From Ctena decussata (taxonomy: Eukaryota > Mollusca > Bivalvia > Lucinida > Lucinidae): a stretch of DNA of 64,000 bases. The stretch is from contig OZ022513.1 in the NCBI GenBank assembly GCA_963989385.1, positions 19,761,928-19,825,927 of the forward strand, read 5' to 3'. The translations under genes and the position numbers were made by a program. Shown piece by piece: positions 44,419-57,845 of the stretch (its first letter is position 1; the number at the start of each line of letters is the position of its first letter). A model generated the notes under the pieces. It had not been told where the DNA came from. It saw nothing but the letters and a program-made list of their open reading frames with translations, and did not search any database.

Positions 44419-45980
44419 TCAGAAGCGTTTTGAATCCAAAATAAATTTATGGACCTTTTCAAATATAACTGTATTTGTTTCAAAAGAAAAAGAATCGTTT
44501 CCATATAAAGGAAGGGACAGCGAGGGAATCTGATACTGAGACACTGTATTTATGAGTTCGGTTCGTTGGACTTGGTAGTTTCTACAGTGAAAAAAGTAAT
44601 GTTGGACATTTTCCACACTACCACACTGACTTAAAGGGGAATCGGAAATGTTCCTTATGAAAAGATCTAAGTTTAGCGAACTGCAATTGGTTCTTAACCT
44701 AGTGTGTAATATTTGGGCTTTCCTATTACCTATGTAGAAATATTTCGGAATATGCGATTTGTCTTTGTTGAGAAAGCATTTAAAGGTATTTACTGAATCA
44801 GATTGCTGCGCCTCTTCATGTACGTTATTCTAGGCTCTGACAGTTGACGGTAGGAAAGAGTTATAGTAAAGAGTTGTCCTTGCATCTATTGTTTGAAGGT
44901 CATTAGAATTTCTAAGATTATAGCGTGAAATATTACTGACAGACTGAGGTACCAAGGAAGATAGATATAAAGGAGCTAGATTATGTGTCATTTTGTAAAA
45001 CAAGGTAAGTTTATGATTTAATCGTCTCTTTTCAAGCGAGTCCCACCCTTTTTCCTTACACAGAGCACTGATGGAAACAAGTCTAGTGGCTCCTGTAGCT
45101 ATTCTAGCCGCTTCATTCTGAATTTTGTCAAGTTCTTGCCTCTCATATTGCGAACAATTATCCCAAATGATATCCCCATATTCGATTAAAGGTCTAATAA
45201 ATGCTGTGTGAATAATTTCTAGAGATTTCCTATCTAATTTGTATCTTAATTTTCTCATGATATTAACTCTAGCCCATGCTTTTGCTGTAATATAATTTAT
45301 ATGTTGGTGCCAAGTACAGTCGTTTGAAAAGTAGAGACCAAGATGTTTATGAGACTCAACTTCAGATATCTGCTGGTTTTGCATAAAGACAGGTGGATGA
45401 AAAGGTCTATTAAGTTTACGAGAGAAAAGTAAAGATTCGGTTTTGGAAGGGTTAAGAGTAACAAGCCATGTTGAAGCCCATTTTGAGATTTTACCCAGAT
45501 CTGTGTTAATACAACCGGCTGCTGTGATAGGATCATCTACAATGATAAAGAGACTAGTATCATGAGCAAATAACCGAATATTTGAGCCAATATCATTTAC
45601 AATATCATTGATATACAAAAGAAACAGAAGAGGGCCTAAGATTGATCCCTGGGGAACTCCAGCACGAATATAGGTCCAGTCAGAAACAGCGCCAGGGAGG
45701 ACAACTCGTTGTTTTCGGTCAGAGAGATAGTCTGCGAACCAAGTGTGGACGTTTCCTGTGACACCAGCTGCTTGAAGCTTAGAAAGGAGACCAGCGTGCC
45801 ATACACGATCGAATGCTGTGCTGATGTCGCAGAAAACAGCCCGTACTTCTTTGCCTGAGTCTAATGCTTGACAAAAGGTATTGTAAAGAAATGTCAACTG
45901 GTTGACGGTTGAGTCTCCAGGAAGAAAGCCGGATTGTAGAGAAGAAAGTAAATTGTTGTCACGTAGGTGATTAAATAAAT
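44419..45980 (-). pseudogene. Non-LTR reverse transcriptase, RT core to C-terminus, copy 2
   Basis: The open stretch 44830-45897 (355 codons) covers motifs A to C and the thumb without the stop seen in copy 1. It carries the same FAHD at motif C. It ends at a different nonsense codon (TGG to TAG in VRAWNN, near 44830), and the C-terminal zinc-knuckle-like part continues in frame at 44419-44616. The two copies thus share one inactivating change and gained separate stops afterwards. Confidence 0.9.
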
Positions 45981-48900
45981 GAGCCCGTCCAGATAGAAAT
46001 CGACCTTATGACATGCGACGTGAAACTGAGATAAATGACGTCAAAGTTCGACGTTACGTCAGACGATTTTTCCCGCTGTTTCATACGGCATGTGACTGAA
46101 CTTTAACTTGAATGTTTTATTGTGGGAAACCACTGTAGCCGCATATTTGTTGCCAGGAGTCCAGAAATATGATCCTTTGAAGCATTATGCATCACCATAA
46201 ATGCAGTTTGCGTTTATAATCGAATTTAATAAGCTATAAAATACTTTATTCAAGAACTAATTGGGTGTTAATTTTTCGCAGATGTGTCGTGAAACAGCTT
46301 TAATTCAGACTGGCTTCGATTCTAGTTCATTAAGTTTGAGCCAGAAAAAGTAACCGCGGATTAAATTTTGTAACATAATTTAAAAATTATATAAAAAAAA
46401 TGGTGTTTGATTGTGATTTGTTTGGTTTCAGCAGTTTGGTAACTCAAAGTCTACCTACTAACTCAAAGTCGATCTACCTACCTTAGTTTTGTTACATACA
46501 CAGAAATACAGGTCACTTCCCTTTCTAAAGAGGCGCCTAAATGGGCAGGAAATCAGATTTGTTTAAAAGTTGGCATGTGTGTAGATGTGGAAAAGCGGGA
46601 GGGGAGGAAGGGGCAAAACAATGAATACAGCTAACTCTAGTACTATCAGTACCCTCCCTTGTTATACCATCAACTTGGTTTATAATAATAAAAACCAATA
46701 TGCAAACATGCATGCAATTGATTATAAATTAGATCTATTATAAAAAGTCGAACTGTTTTAACGCTCAAATATTGTATTTTTACATGTAGAGTAAGAAAAT
46801 ATGAATGACGACGGCAAAGGGCAAAATATGTAAATTTAAACGTCTATTTAGTATGAAAAATTGTAATCAAGACTCCGTTACAAGACGGATGTCGTTAGGA
46901 GAATTGAAAGAGAACCGAACAGAACAGACGAAAACGGTCAGTCGGCGCCACGTTGTGCAGCTATGGTTACGTACCGCTGAGCCACTTGGGGAACGTTGTT
47001 ATGAGAATAGAAACAGAACAGAACAGACGATAACTGTTGGAGACTTGAAACAACAACATCACGCAGTAGTACAGTCCATTTGCTGGCCATAAAACTGGTT
47101 TTCTCATTTAATATTTTTTCATTATTTTATTGTTTATACATAATTAGATTCAGACTTTCAGAACTTTATCTTTTCTCAATCGTGCTTTTTTCTATTGATT
47201 AATGCTACAGAAAAAATGCCATGGACTGTTAATATTTGAAGAAATGTGCACAAGCCCCGCTCACTTCTTTGATAAAGCTTCGTTCATACGTGAAAAGTTT
47301 CTGTGACAAAATAGATTTGACATGGAAAAAATCTGCTCGTGTGAATAAAAAATATGCCACATTTTCATTGCCAAACTTATATGGTGAACTTTATATGACG
47401 AACAAAATTTGTCTGTGTGAATATGTAACAAAGAACGAGCTATGGAGATGAACACAGAAAACTTTACTCATAATCGAATCGGTTTGATTTTGAACAAAGT
47501 CTGTTTAACCAAGAAAATGTGGTATAGTTGGTTGTTCACACGGGCGAAGTTTATTTGTCCAGGTAACTTTGACAAATGATGTTTGATCGTGTGAATACAG
47601 CTGCAAATATTTCCTTGCCAAAGTTTATTCGACAAAGTTTCTATGCCACATTTTTCTTGAAGAAATAATTTTCTCCGTGTGAACGCAAAATGTTTGGTAA
47701 ACTTTCTTGTTTAAAGGTTTCTGTGACAAAGAAACTTTGGTCGTGTGAACGCGGCTTAACTGTATACAGGTTCTTTAATCCTGTCCATTGCAGTGTGGAA
47801 AATATAAACTGCTAAAAACATTTGTACAGTTACACTTTACAGAACATGCATGCAATCAACTGTATAACTCTTTGAGATTTTTATACCGTTGAAATAGCCA
47901 TGTGCCGAGAGCAAAACAATAAGAATTCTGGCCCCGAGGTTATAGAAACTTGAGTACATTCTCAAACTCAAAATAAACACACTGATTGGCTGTTTCCGAG
48001 CATGTGCTCGGAAGAAGCCAATCAGTGTGTTTTATTTTGAGTTTGAGATTATTCTCAAGTTTTATAACCTCGAATCCTGGGACTCTTACTTAAATACATT
48101 TGCCCCCATGTAGAAATGGGCAAAAACTGACCAAAATTGGTGCATTTTTCAAAAGAATCTTTTATATTTACCTGCAAAATTTGCAATTTGTTATGTACAA
48201 GGTAGAAATATAAAGGTCATTTACTCTGATAAAAATTTCATTATTCGTTTCTGAGAAAATGGCTGTTTTAAAACACGTAGACAGCACTAGGACTATAATC
48301 AGCCTTTGCACCAGTGTCTTGGAGCCCACTAGTCGCATATGAAATACCGGCCTTTCGGCCTGGTATATAATGAACTCCAAAGCAGATGCTATATCTCTTG
48401 TGACGAGCTCATTTAAGGTGTATGGTACACATTTGTGTTTTCCCGCCATTTTTTACGAAGGGAAACAACTTTTGTGACTTTCTTTTTTACTTTCTCGGAC
48501 GACGTAGCTCTTCAAATATGAGGTATATCGTCTTAAAAGTAAAATGCTGCTGAAGGACTCTTGCACAGAAACATTTGTTTTTTTGCTTTGTTGAAAAGAA
48601 AATGACAAAGTTAATTGCTTACTCCTCTTTAGAAACAATTGAAGTATTTCAAAACGTCAAAAGATATTAGGTATTTTTATTCATTTATTTACTTGTTTTG
48701 CTTTATGCCCTTGAAGCCATAGTTGCACCGTAGGATTGTCAGTGCGTGCGAATGGCCATACTTAGTCGGTCAGTCCGAATATTAAGTTTATTTCTTGTAA
48801 AGCTGCCCTTCGGGAATATTTCTTGATTACCGTTAGCGGTACGGGGTTCATACTTGGTATGACACTTACCTGGATCAAAGCCTTCCCACCTTTTCCATCT

Positions 48901-49611
48901 ATCCCAAGAGACATGTGCCAGGGTGGCACCAAAGTATCCTCCATATTATTAGGCTCAAGGTCTTTTGAAAATTTAGGCGGGGTCACCCGTATCTTATGCC
49001 TTTGGACACGTTCTTTCTATCTTTTTTCCATTCTTCAGAACCATGAACTGGTTTATCAAAATGGGTAACGGCTTTTTTGGAAGCCAAAGCTAATGAATAT
49101 TTTGATCAGTATTTGAGGCGACCAGATTCTCTTCCATCAAATGTTAGTGATTGCAACGGTAGCTCGGATGACGAAAGCGCAATTTAACTGACGAATTTTC
49201 TTTTACGGGAAAAGCTTCTCATACTGATTACATGCGTTTGTGTGTATTTCAATTCTTGTACCGACGTCCCTCCAACCCTCTTTGCACCTCAGCGAAACGT
49301 ATCCATACCCGCAGTAACAGAGCAATTGCATGCGTTCGCTGTGTTAACGTTTATAAAAATCATATGCATTTCAAGTGAAAACATTGATAATGGCGATATC
49401 CATAACAGTTTTACGTGACGTGACGTTATTAATTGTGACAATTCTCATTAGATACCAGTGTGTTTAAAATTGCCGTAATATCCTTAATAATCTAGATAAC
49501 TTCAAACGGTTTTTACCTTTTTGTTCTATAATGGCATGCGTATTCAGATAACAGAAAACCTAAAAATCGATTTTTTTATGTCATAAGGTCGATTTCTATC
49601 TGGACGGGCTC
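45981..49611. mobile_element. 3.6-kb TIR element inside the LINE, orientation 2
   Basis: The same element as 6651-10290 with its interior reversed relative to the LINE. Both termini are intact (GAGCCCGTCC...GGACGGGCTC) and flanked by AAAT (45977-45980, 49612-49615), so this copy keeps the original insertion footprint. It contains the counterparts of all cargo items: core repeats near 46880-47000 and 49250-49320, hairpin 47934-48073, ORFs at 48168, 48762 and 49047. Confidence 0.85.
47934..48073. repeat. ~140-bp hairpin (inverted copy)
   Basis: Counterpart of 8199-8336. Confidence 0.7.
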
Positions 49612-49615
49612 AAAT

Positions 49616-49935
49616 GTTTAAATTCAAGCCTTAATTTCTAGAACTTTATCTTCTGAGTTAAGCAATGAAATGGGTCGATTGGCTTCTTTATATGCAGAGG
49701 GAACAGTACCAACGTATAGTGACTGGCTGAAAAGAGAACAATAAGGTATTGAAACTTCTTTATATAATTCACGAAGAACACGATTACTCAGGCCATCAGG
49801 ACCAGAAGCTTTGGAAATAGGAAGAGTTTTAAGAACTGATTCAACTTCTAATGGGGACAATATAATGTTGTTTAATGGTGTATTGACGGTAGCTGCAGGT
49901 AAGTCAGGACTGTTTTCTACAGTAACGTTTCAATA
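49616..49935 (-). pseudogene. LINE reverse transcriptase, N-terminal RT part, copy 2
   Basis: Counterpart of 10291-10610. A 4-bp insertion (TAAT) near 49632 shifts the frame before the TIR element, ending it as KVLEIKA. It lacks the 10-bp duplication of copy 1. It shares the internal KEAN-to-RPISLL deletion. Confidence 0.8.
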
Positions 49936-50568
49936 TAAAAAGGTTGCGTTCCAATACTGACAGATACCTTCAGGATGGTTTGGAGGGGAGGCTGTGCGGC
50001 AAGTTAATGAAGAGATAATGACGGAGTCGCGTCATTAAAAGTTTCATACAACCGAATTTAACAACGCGTTAATTAATGGCGAATTAATGACGGTTTAATT
50101 TGTCATTAAAGTTTGATACAACCGGGTCCAGATGTTCGGCTACTTATATTTTGCATTTACATATTTTCTTTTCTTTAAATTTCACATCACTTATCTGAAC
50201 AACATCCGATCCATGACCCAGCTAAATATTGTGCCTGTTTTTGTACTGAAATACATAACATTTCATGTTTTCGGCCATAAGCGCAAAACTAAACAAGGCG
50301 CCCATTCTAATTTTAAAAACTAACACAACTTACCCAGACAGGTGCCCATAATTCTTTCACGGATCATTTTCTTTAAAACAAATTCTACTTCAGATCAGCC
50401 AAAAACATGTAGTGACGTCATCTATTATTGTGACGCACACGATATTATTCAAGGGAAGCAACTCATTTTATCTACTTTTTTCTATATGCGCAAATGTGAC
50501 CATTTGCCCCAGGTGACCACTTACCCCAAGTCCCCCTATAATCTTGTCATACTGAGCGTCATTAATCA
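49936..50568. other. Spacer between LINE and foldback element (D2)
   Basis: Counterpart of 10611-11252; no gene. Confidence 0.4.
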
Positions 50569-50572
50569 TTAA

Positions 50573-52106
50573 GGTGGAATAGGACAAAACTCAAACTTTC
50601 AGTTTTTGTGTTAAAAGAACAACGATCAGGAAGCTCAGCACTTTCTAAATTACAAGATGACTTTCTTTTAAGTGTGAAACATATAGTTCTTTTTCTATGA
50701 CGTCATAAAAATGTGAGGGATTGGCGTGTTTTTACGCAAAATAAATAGTGCTCGGTTAATCATGATTTTCGCATTTGTTTTGCTGTCCGTAACGATATTG
50801 CAATAAATTTCATACCAAAGTGGGAACTGTCAAGAGGCCTTTAAAGATATGTTATTACTTCTTCCAGTTACTTCCACATTTTGTGTTGATTTAGGCAAAT
50901 ATGACCTTTCATTAGCTATCGAATATTGCTTAATTCTACATAAACGCTTAAATAGAGAAAAAAAACGTCTCCGAAAAATATATCTAAAATTTTGATATGT
51001 TTTGATGAAATATGTTGACATGCAATTTTTTAAATAATTTTAAGTTTTCACCGTGCAAATTTTTCACAAAGTATATTTGTTTAATTATACCCCTTTTCCG
51101 ATGATCTCGTATCTGTTAGCGTCAAAGGGAGATTATTCCTAAGAATATTTTCCAGTTAACGTTCTGTTTCTAGTGAAACATTTATGATCTCTTCTAGAGA
51201 ATATAACTGCACGAAAAACGAGAAAACTTAACTAATATCTTATTCCGTCTTCCAGGGAGGAAGATTTCAATGCAACAGGGGTTCATTTTTGCCATGATAT
51301 TTATTTTGCGTAACATGACGTCCCGCCAATTGAACTCTTACGAACCGCGTATTTCGCGACGTCAATTACTTCCGAAAACAGCAAAATCGGGAAAATTAAC
51401 CCCTGACCTGTTTGAACCCTTCTGTCTAGAAAACGGAATGAGATATTTCTTCGATTTTTTCGTTTTTCTTTTTCATAGGTTTTCTAGAATAACTCGACAT
51501 TGCTTTATCGGAATTAAAAGATATGTCGGAAACCGCTCTTAGCGCCCAATTTAATTTGACGTTAAAAATATCGACGTTGTTTGTACAGGGGATATGGTTT
51601 AAAAATCTACGTTGAGAAATATTTACACGGTAAAATTTTAATTTTCTTTCATTAATATTCCAACTTAACATTTCATTGAATTATATCAAAATTTGAGATA
51701 TATTTTTCGGAGACGTTTTTTCTCTATTTCAATTTTCGTGTAAAAAAGGCGAAATTTCTACAGCTTATGAAAATTCATGTTTGCGTCAATTTACTCGTAA
51801 TGCGTAGAGATTGCGCAGAAAGTATAGCACAACTTTATGGGACTCTTGATGGCACTTGATTTGGTATAAAATTTATTTAAATACCTCAACGGACTGCAGA
51901 GCAATGTCGATAAATGCGGATATCTGGGAGCTATAAATTTTGCGTAAAAAACGTCAAACCATCACATTATCACGACGTCATTGAAACAGGAATTATTTAT
52001 TTCACGTTCAAAAGAAAGTCATTTAGTGAGTCACAAATAATTGAAGTTTTTGATGATATATTGTTTGACTAGAAAACTGAAAATTTTGGTTTTGTCCTAT
52101 TCCACC
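50573..52106. mobile_element. TTAA-flanked foldback element (D2)
   Basis: Counterpart of 11257-12789; TTAA at 50569-50572 and 52107-52110. Confidence 0.75.
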
Positions 52107-52110
52107 TTAA

Positions 52111-52463
52111 CGTTATTTCATCGTTTAGATTATTAGAAGAAAAAAATGCGGCTTTGTAGTTTCTTTTCTTTTTCCTTTTTTAAACTAGTTACGGTCCATT
52201 TGTTATTCGTTATATATTCGCTATGCCTATGCATATACGAACTTTTTATACATTTAGTTTTTATTAAAACATGAAAAGTGTTTTCATCTTGTTGCCTTTG
52301 AAATAAATCCCCTTTATATAAAATTTAGTCCAAGAAATTTAGATGTTCATATGTCTTTCAAGGGGAAAGCGAAATCATAAAAAAAGAATTACTGCGAAAA
52401 GTATTGTAATGAAAGAAAACAGAAATATGCTGGTGACAATTTAACAACACGCAAATATAAACC
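52111..52463. other. AT-rich spacer (D2)
   Basis: Nothing recognised. Confidence 0.4.
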
Positions 52464-52783
52464 CTTTAACACAGAGTATCAACCAGTCCGCCAATTTTCG
52501 CTTCCTGTAGAGACTGTCCATCAGATTTGGCTTCCGCCGAGACTGTCCGCGATCTCTTGCTTCCTGCAGGGACTACCGTCCTCTAAAAATGGCTTCCTGC
52601 CCAGACTGTCCGCGTGAATCTGCTTCCTGTCGAGAGCCTTGGCAGGAAGCAGCATTACGCGGACAGTCTCTGCAGGACGCCATTTATCATGTACAGACGT
52701 CTCAGTCTCGGTGGAAGCTAAATCTGATGGACAGTCTCTGCAGGAAGCGAAAAGTGGCGGACTGGTTTATACCCTATGTTTAA
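52464..52783. mobile_element. 320-bp foldback element (D2)
   Basis: Counterpart of 13147-13466. Confidence 0.7.
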
Positions 52784-52859
52784 GTGCCAGAAACTTAGCA
52801 CTTGATGCACCTGATGATAATTTGAGGTGATATTTTGTAACGTAAGATTAAAAGAATCT

Positions 52860-53597
52860 ATGATGAGGTTGAGGCCGAGACAAGGAAATCTCGGGCAAGC
52901 CTCGCCTAATGAGGTTGAGGCCGAGACAAGGAAATCTCGGGCAAGCCTCGCCTAAGACTAAATAATCTGAAAACGAGCCTGATATTTTCTTACCTCGGCC
53001 TCAACCCCATCATTGATTATTTTTTTCACCCATAATATTTTATAAAACAGAATATTCTTTGAATTCTGAACTTCTTGTTGAGGCCATTCCTATAAACTTG
53101 AAACTAGTCTGAAATGTTTGTTGGTTTCACCGTGTGCATGCATTTTTCATGAGACAGCTAATCAGAAATCTACAGTGACACTTCCTGTACATAACTGGCT
53201 GTCAATTTAATTTTCTGCATGCAATTTACATAACAGGTAGCAAATTGATTTGCTGAATTTAAGTGCGTAACTAATTGGGCTTTACTCTATAGCAATGACT
53301 GGCATTTTTGATAGCTTTCTGAGTCTAGGCTGAGATAGCAGGCCGAGATAGAAAAATCTCAGAAAGCTCTAGAAAGGGATTAATAGAATCTTTGATGGGG
53401 TTGAGGCCGAGACAAGGAAATCTCAGGCTAGTTTTCAATTTATACCTAAATAATCTGGAAACGAGCCTGAGATTTCCTTGTCAAAGCCTCAACACCATCA
53501 TTGATTATTTTTCTCACCCAAAATTTTATAAATCAGAATAGTCATAGAATTCTTAACTTCTTGTTGAGTCCATTCCTATACACTTGAAGCTAATTTT
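52860..53597. repeat. GTTGAGGCCGAG repeats and LTR target region (D2)
   Basis: Counterpart of 13547-14190, extended to the LTR insertion point. The last ~90 bp (53507-53597) is missing from D1. Confidence 0.6.
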
Positions 53598-53601
53598 CTA
53601 T

Positions 53602-53906
53602 TGTGGTGAAAGTGGGTTTCACCACTGTTTGGTACGAAGTAATCCGGTGTGAATGTTGCCCTTGAAATGGAAAGGGCAGCCCCGGTCAGTTGACCAATCA
53701 CAGACAAGGGTCATCCAATCAGATTGCTTGGTAGGAGCGACCTGGCGTTGCAACATGTGCTGAGAGAATCGTGCTTGGAGCGTGAAGCTGGGAAGATGGA
53801 TGCAAAATCCTAGGTGGGTTCTGCAAGGCGTCCTGCAGGTCCTGAGAGCAGCTTCCACAGTCACAGACACAGACTGAGGGTAAGTGCGCCCCATTTGTTT
53901 ACCACA
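53602..53906 (+). repeat. 5' LTR
   Basis: 305 bp, TGTGGTGAAAGTGGG to GTTTACCACA. It differs from the 3' LTR by scattered substitutions and a short indel (CCAGATG region), so the insertion is not brand new. Confidence 0.85.
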
Positions 53907-53907
53907 A

Positions 53908-53921
53908 TGGTGTCAGAAGTG
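53908..53921 (+). other. Primer binding site, tRNA-Leu type
   Basis: TGGTGTCAGAAGTG begins one base after the LTR and is complementary to a 3' end CACTTCTGACACCA, the pattern of many animal tRNA-Leu species. Confidence 0.7.
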
Positions 53922-54071
53922 CTCGGTAAACGGCCCGCGCATGTAAATTGTGAAATTTGTAATTAATTTTCGCGACCCTGTCCATTGCCCTGACGAACAT
54001 CACAGAGGTGATCAGCAAGACGTATTTCGGCGAAAATTGGTGACCAATGATCTGTGACAGCTCCAGAAGAA

Positions 54072-54215
54072 TGTCGGCTCCGAGGGGTCGTCACTGAAAG
54101 GCGGTGGACCCCTCCGAGGGCATCGAGACCAGGGGTCGTCACTGTAAGGCGGTGGACCCATCCGAGGGCATCAAGACCAAGGGTCGTCACTGCAAGGCGG
54201 TGGACCCCACCGACT
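54072..54215 (+). repeat. 48-bp tandem repeats in the retrotransposon leader
   Basis: Three units of GGGGTCGTCACTG...GGCGGTGGACCC...GAGGGCATC. The period is a multiple of three, so both strands stay open (54054-54293 plus, 53963-54268 minus) as 16-residue repeats. Coding is not supported otherwise. Confidence 0.7.
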
Positions 54216-55243
54216 TTCAGCCTGCAGGAGAAATGTGACAACATGGCAGATAAGATGGTAGGACCCAAAGGACGAAAAGAGGTATGCTTTTAGAAATTCA
54301 GATTGGTTGTTTAAATTGAAAAAAATTTGATCAAGTTCGTCGGCTTGCTAACAAGAACAACTATAACATGAGGTTACAATGGGCGGCATATTTATAGACA
54401 GTATATCGAACTACAATCGGTAATAGCTGCCTCCCCCCAAGTCGTGCCTATTTAAATAAAGTAGGGGGGAGGATGGGACTAGTAAAATTAGCCGAAATTG
54501 CATTTGGGATCAGTTGGAGCCAGACAAGAACGAAAGCTGGTAGTGAGCCCCTAAGTAAAAACATCAAATAGGATGAGAGAAGCACTGCCGACAGAGAGCA
54601 CTGTGCTGGTAAATAATTTTGGATACTATTAGTCAAGTTGACGATACAGTACAGCTACCGAGACGAGGGGAAGGTTTCCGTACAGGTGAAGAAAAGCACT
54701 TGAGCTAAGAAGACTAGCAACTGGGAAGCTGTCTAGGAAGATGGAAAGATGGTGTGTCTTATCGGGTTGGTATGCAGTTCGGGAGCTACAGCAGAGTACA
54801 AGCAAATTGCCTGGTCAAAGAAAACGACAGTGGATCTTTCAAGCCGATTTAAGCTTCACAGATTCCGGAGTGTCCAGTTCCCATAGAGAAGCTTTAAGCG
54901 ATGCTAGAAAGGAACTTTGGTGGTGTCGAGGCTCGCCCGCCTGCTAGGACATAGCAAGGAGGAAGAACTGTGTAGCAAGAATCGACCACTCAAGTTCGAT
55001 TTGTCAGTGTGATTTCAAGAGGTGCTTTGTTGGTCACAGCTTTGCGAGCGGATGTGTTCAGCTTTGGGCCCGAAGTTGTTCGGCATCAGCGCTGGAGTGT
55101 GATCCATGATAGCGGGAGGTGTGAGATGGCAGTGTTACCACTGAGACATATCACGGGCAGAGAGACGATGTTGACAGGTTGCAATGGGCTGTAGAATGGG
55201 TTGGCGTAAGCCCATCTGAGCGGGTGCATGACCAAGATGATAT

Positions 55244-55740
55244 TGCATGGCAGGTATAGGGGTGGAATATACCCTATGGGCTATTAGCAAGGATGCTAAT
55301 AGATAGGCTGACGCGTACTCAACCAGGGAGCGACGTTGGAGGGTGTGCAACACTCAGAATGGCACTGGGGAAGATGAACGTCAGGGAAACGTGAGTGTTT
55401 CACGAATGTGTGATTCGGGGAGTCATGACAAATACCAAGCACCAAAAATATTGATGTAGGAGAGTGTGATTGGCACACTCAGAACGGCACTGGAATGGTG
55501 AATGTCCAAGATAGTTTGCATGGCAGGAATAGGGGTGGAATATATCCTATGGGCTATTAGCAAGGTTGCTAATAGATAGGCTGACGCGTACCCAACCAGG
55601 GAGCGACGTTTGAGGGTGTAAAATACTCAGAATGGCACTGGTGAAGATGAACGTCAGGGAAACGTGAGTGTTTCACGAATGGGTGATTCGGGGAGTCGTT
55701 GCAAATATCATGGAGCACCAAGGAAAGTGATGTAGGAGAT
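55244..55740 (+). repeat. 274-bp imperfect tandem duplication
   Basis: Units start GCATGGCAGG at 55244 and 55518. Each holds GGGCTATTAGCAAGG, GCTGACGCGTAC and TCAGGGAAACGTGAGTG. Same in D1 at 14988 and 15262. Confidence 0.75.
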
Positions 55741-56177
55741 TGCAAATGTCACAGACGTCATTAACTGAATTAGATAAGGTGCAGCAGCATAGCCAATGAG
55801 ACAATGATAGCAGCAGCATAACTAGGAATAATGCTTGCAGGTTGCAGGGAAGATAGCTTAAAAGGTTTCAACAAGGAATGTACTGTATGGTCAAAAGTTA
55901 ACATAGGCTCCATAGATGTTCGATAAAACGCCAATTTGTGGTTATCTGCCAGTTGTCACCAGCAATTAAGGTCCATTCTTCACAAGTAGCGGCTATCAAG
56001 GGACCTTGAGGTACTACATGATGCAAGCAGCAAGGCTGCTAGATGTTGCAGAGAGTAAGACAGGTTGGTGCTAGGCGCCACTGTCTCGCTTCATACTATT
56101 ATGAAGTATGCTTGATACCAAGACGACGTACTCAGCCAGCTTCAATGATTCCCCCACAGGATCAACGCCTTTGAAAT

Positions 56178-56191
56178 AAAGTAGGGGGGAG
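56178..56191 (+). other. Polypurine tract
   Basis: AAAGTAGGGGGGAG directly before the 3' LTR; a near-identical run also lies internally at about 54459-54472. Confidence 0.75.
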
Positions 56192-56503
56192 TGTGGTGAA
56201 AGTGGGTTTCACCACTGTTTGGTACGAAGTAATCCGGTGTGAATGTTGCCCTTGAAATGGAAAGGGCAGCCCCGGTCAGTTGACCAATCACAGACAAGGG
56301 TCGTCCAATCAGATTGCTTGGTAGGAGCGACCTGGCGTTGCAACATGTGCTGAGAGAGTCGAGCTTGGAGCGTGAAGCTGGGATGATGTATGAAAGATCC
56401 TAGGTGGGTTCTGCCAGATGCAAGGCGTCTGGCAGGTCCTGAGAGCAGCTTCCACAGTCACAGACACAGATTGAGGGTAAGTGCGCCCCATTTATTTACC
56501 ACA
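56192..56503 (+). repeat. 3' LTR
   Basis: 312 bp; nearly identical to the D1 3' LTR at 15936-16247. Confidence 0.85.
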
Positions 56504-57845
56504 CTATTTATAGTTTGACATGTGTTAATTTCACCTTGTGCATTCATTTTTCATGACTGGCAGCTAATCAGAAATCTACAGTGACACTTCCTGTACATCA
56601 CTGGGTGTCAATTTCATATTCTGCATGCATTTTACATGACTGGTAGCAACTTGATTTGTTGAATTAAAATTTGTAATTAATTGGGCTGTACTATATAGCA
56701 ATGATTGGCATTTTGAGACAGCTTTCTGAGCCTAGGCTGAGATAGCAGGCCGAGATAGAAACATCTCGGACACCTCTAGAAAAGGATATCCTTGTCCAAT
56801 GGGTGAGAAATTCTTGTCCAATGGGTGAGAATAAAATATATGGTTTGACATCTCTTTCGAATCGCCTCGCGGATGCCATAAGATTTATTAAAGGTAAGCT
56901 TGATATTATCTTGTTTGTTTTTTTTGTGTGTGTGTGTTTTGTTTTTGTTTTTTTTTTCACCGAATACTCTATTTGAACTGGAACCCTGATTATGGCCTCT
57001 TTCTATTGGGCTCTAAGCCCCACCAGTTGTCCAGAGAGAGCCCCACCAGCTAGTTGTGGTCTAGATCCGTGCCTTTGTGATACATGTACGTGAACTGCTA
57101 GAAAAAGGGCCGCTTCAGCAGTCAGTCAAAATGTAGAGTGCCAGTGGTGTTTTGTTCAAAACAATAGTGCTGATGGATGTGAAAGAACAATTTTTAGGTC
57201 CGCAAAAATCTCCTGTGTCCTAAGATTAATGGCAATGGTCCGTCGTCCGTCATCCACCTGTCCATCGTAAACAGTTTCAAACAGTATCTCCCATGAACAC
57301 TTTTCGATCCAGATTTTATATGGTTAACTCTCGATATCTCGAAGTTGAACTTCAGCACAAACTACTGATATCTCAAAGTAAATTTTCTGGTACCAGAAAA
57401 TTTACTTTAAGATATCAGTGGTTTGAGGTAACAGGAGTTGAAATGTAAATAAAAATAGGAAATATATTCTTTCATATCAGAAGACACATTGAGATATCAG
57501 TATTCGGGATATCGGGCGTTGACTGTATTTTGCATCTATAGATTAGGGGAACATTAGGTACTGTTGTTATCCCATTTTCTCTAGTAAGCTGAATGCTATG
57601 GCAATTTAAAATGCCATTGACTTTCGATGAAAAACATGATTGTCTCTTACTAATTTACCATTACCACTTTAATAAGGTTTTTTTCTCAGTTTTGTTTTAG
57701 GTAGTCCTCTATCAGACATTTTGTTTTTGTGCCAACAGCTGAATTAATATAGTCGCCGAAGTAAACCAAATGCTGAAAATACAAACAGTCAAAAAACAAC
57801 TATTACATAGCCTTAAGGCTGGATATATTGAAACCTTGCAGAAAT
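56504..57845. other. Spacer with short hairpin (D2)
   Basis: Counterpart of 16248-17588, including the GGTACC-centred hairpin at 57364-57419. No gene. Confidence 0.5.

Larger units (their letters stand above)
53602..56503 (+). mobile_element. Complete non-autonomous LTR retrotransposon
   Basis: 2,902 bp flanked by CTAT (53598-53601, 56504-56507). The order is 5' LTR, PBS, a leader with 48-bp repeats, a noncoding internal region of about 2.1 kb, PPT and 3' LTR. No gag, protease, RT or integrase motif was seen, and the interior is too short for a full pol. It would need proteins from a related autonomous element. Size and layout fit a small LARD-like or large TRIM-like element. Confidence 0.85.

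Noticed and set aside
54054..54293. Arg/Pro-rich repeat protein in the LTR element leader
   Set aside because: The 48-bp period keeps both strands open; the region is deleted in D1 and no start context or homology supports it.
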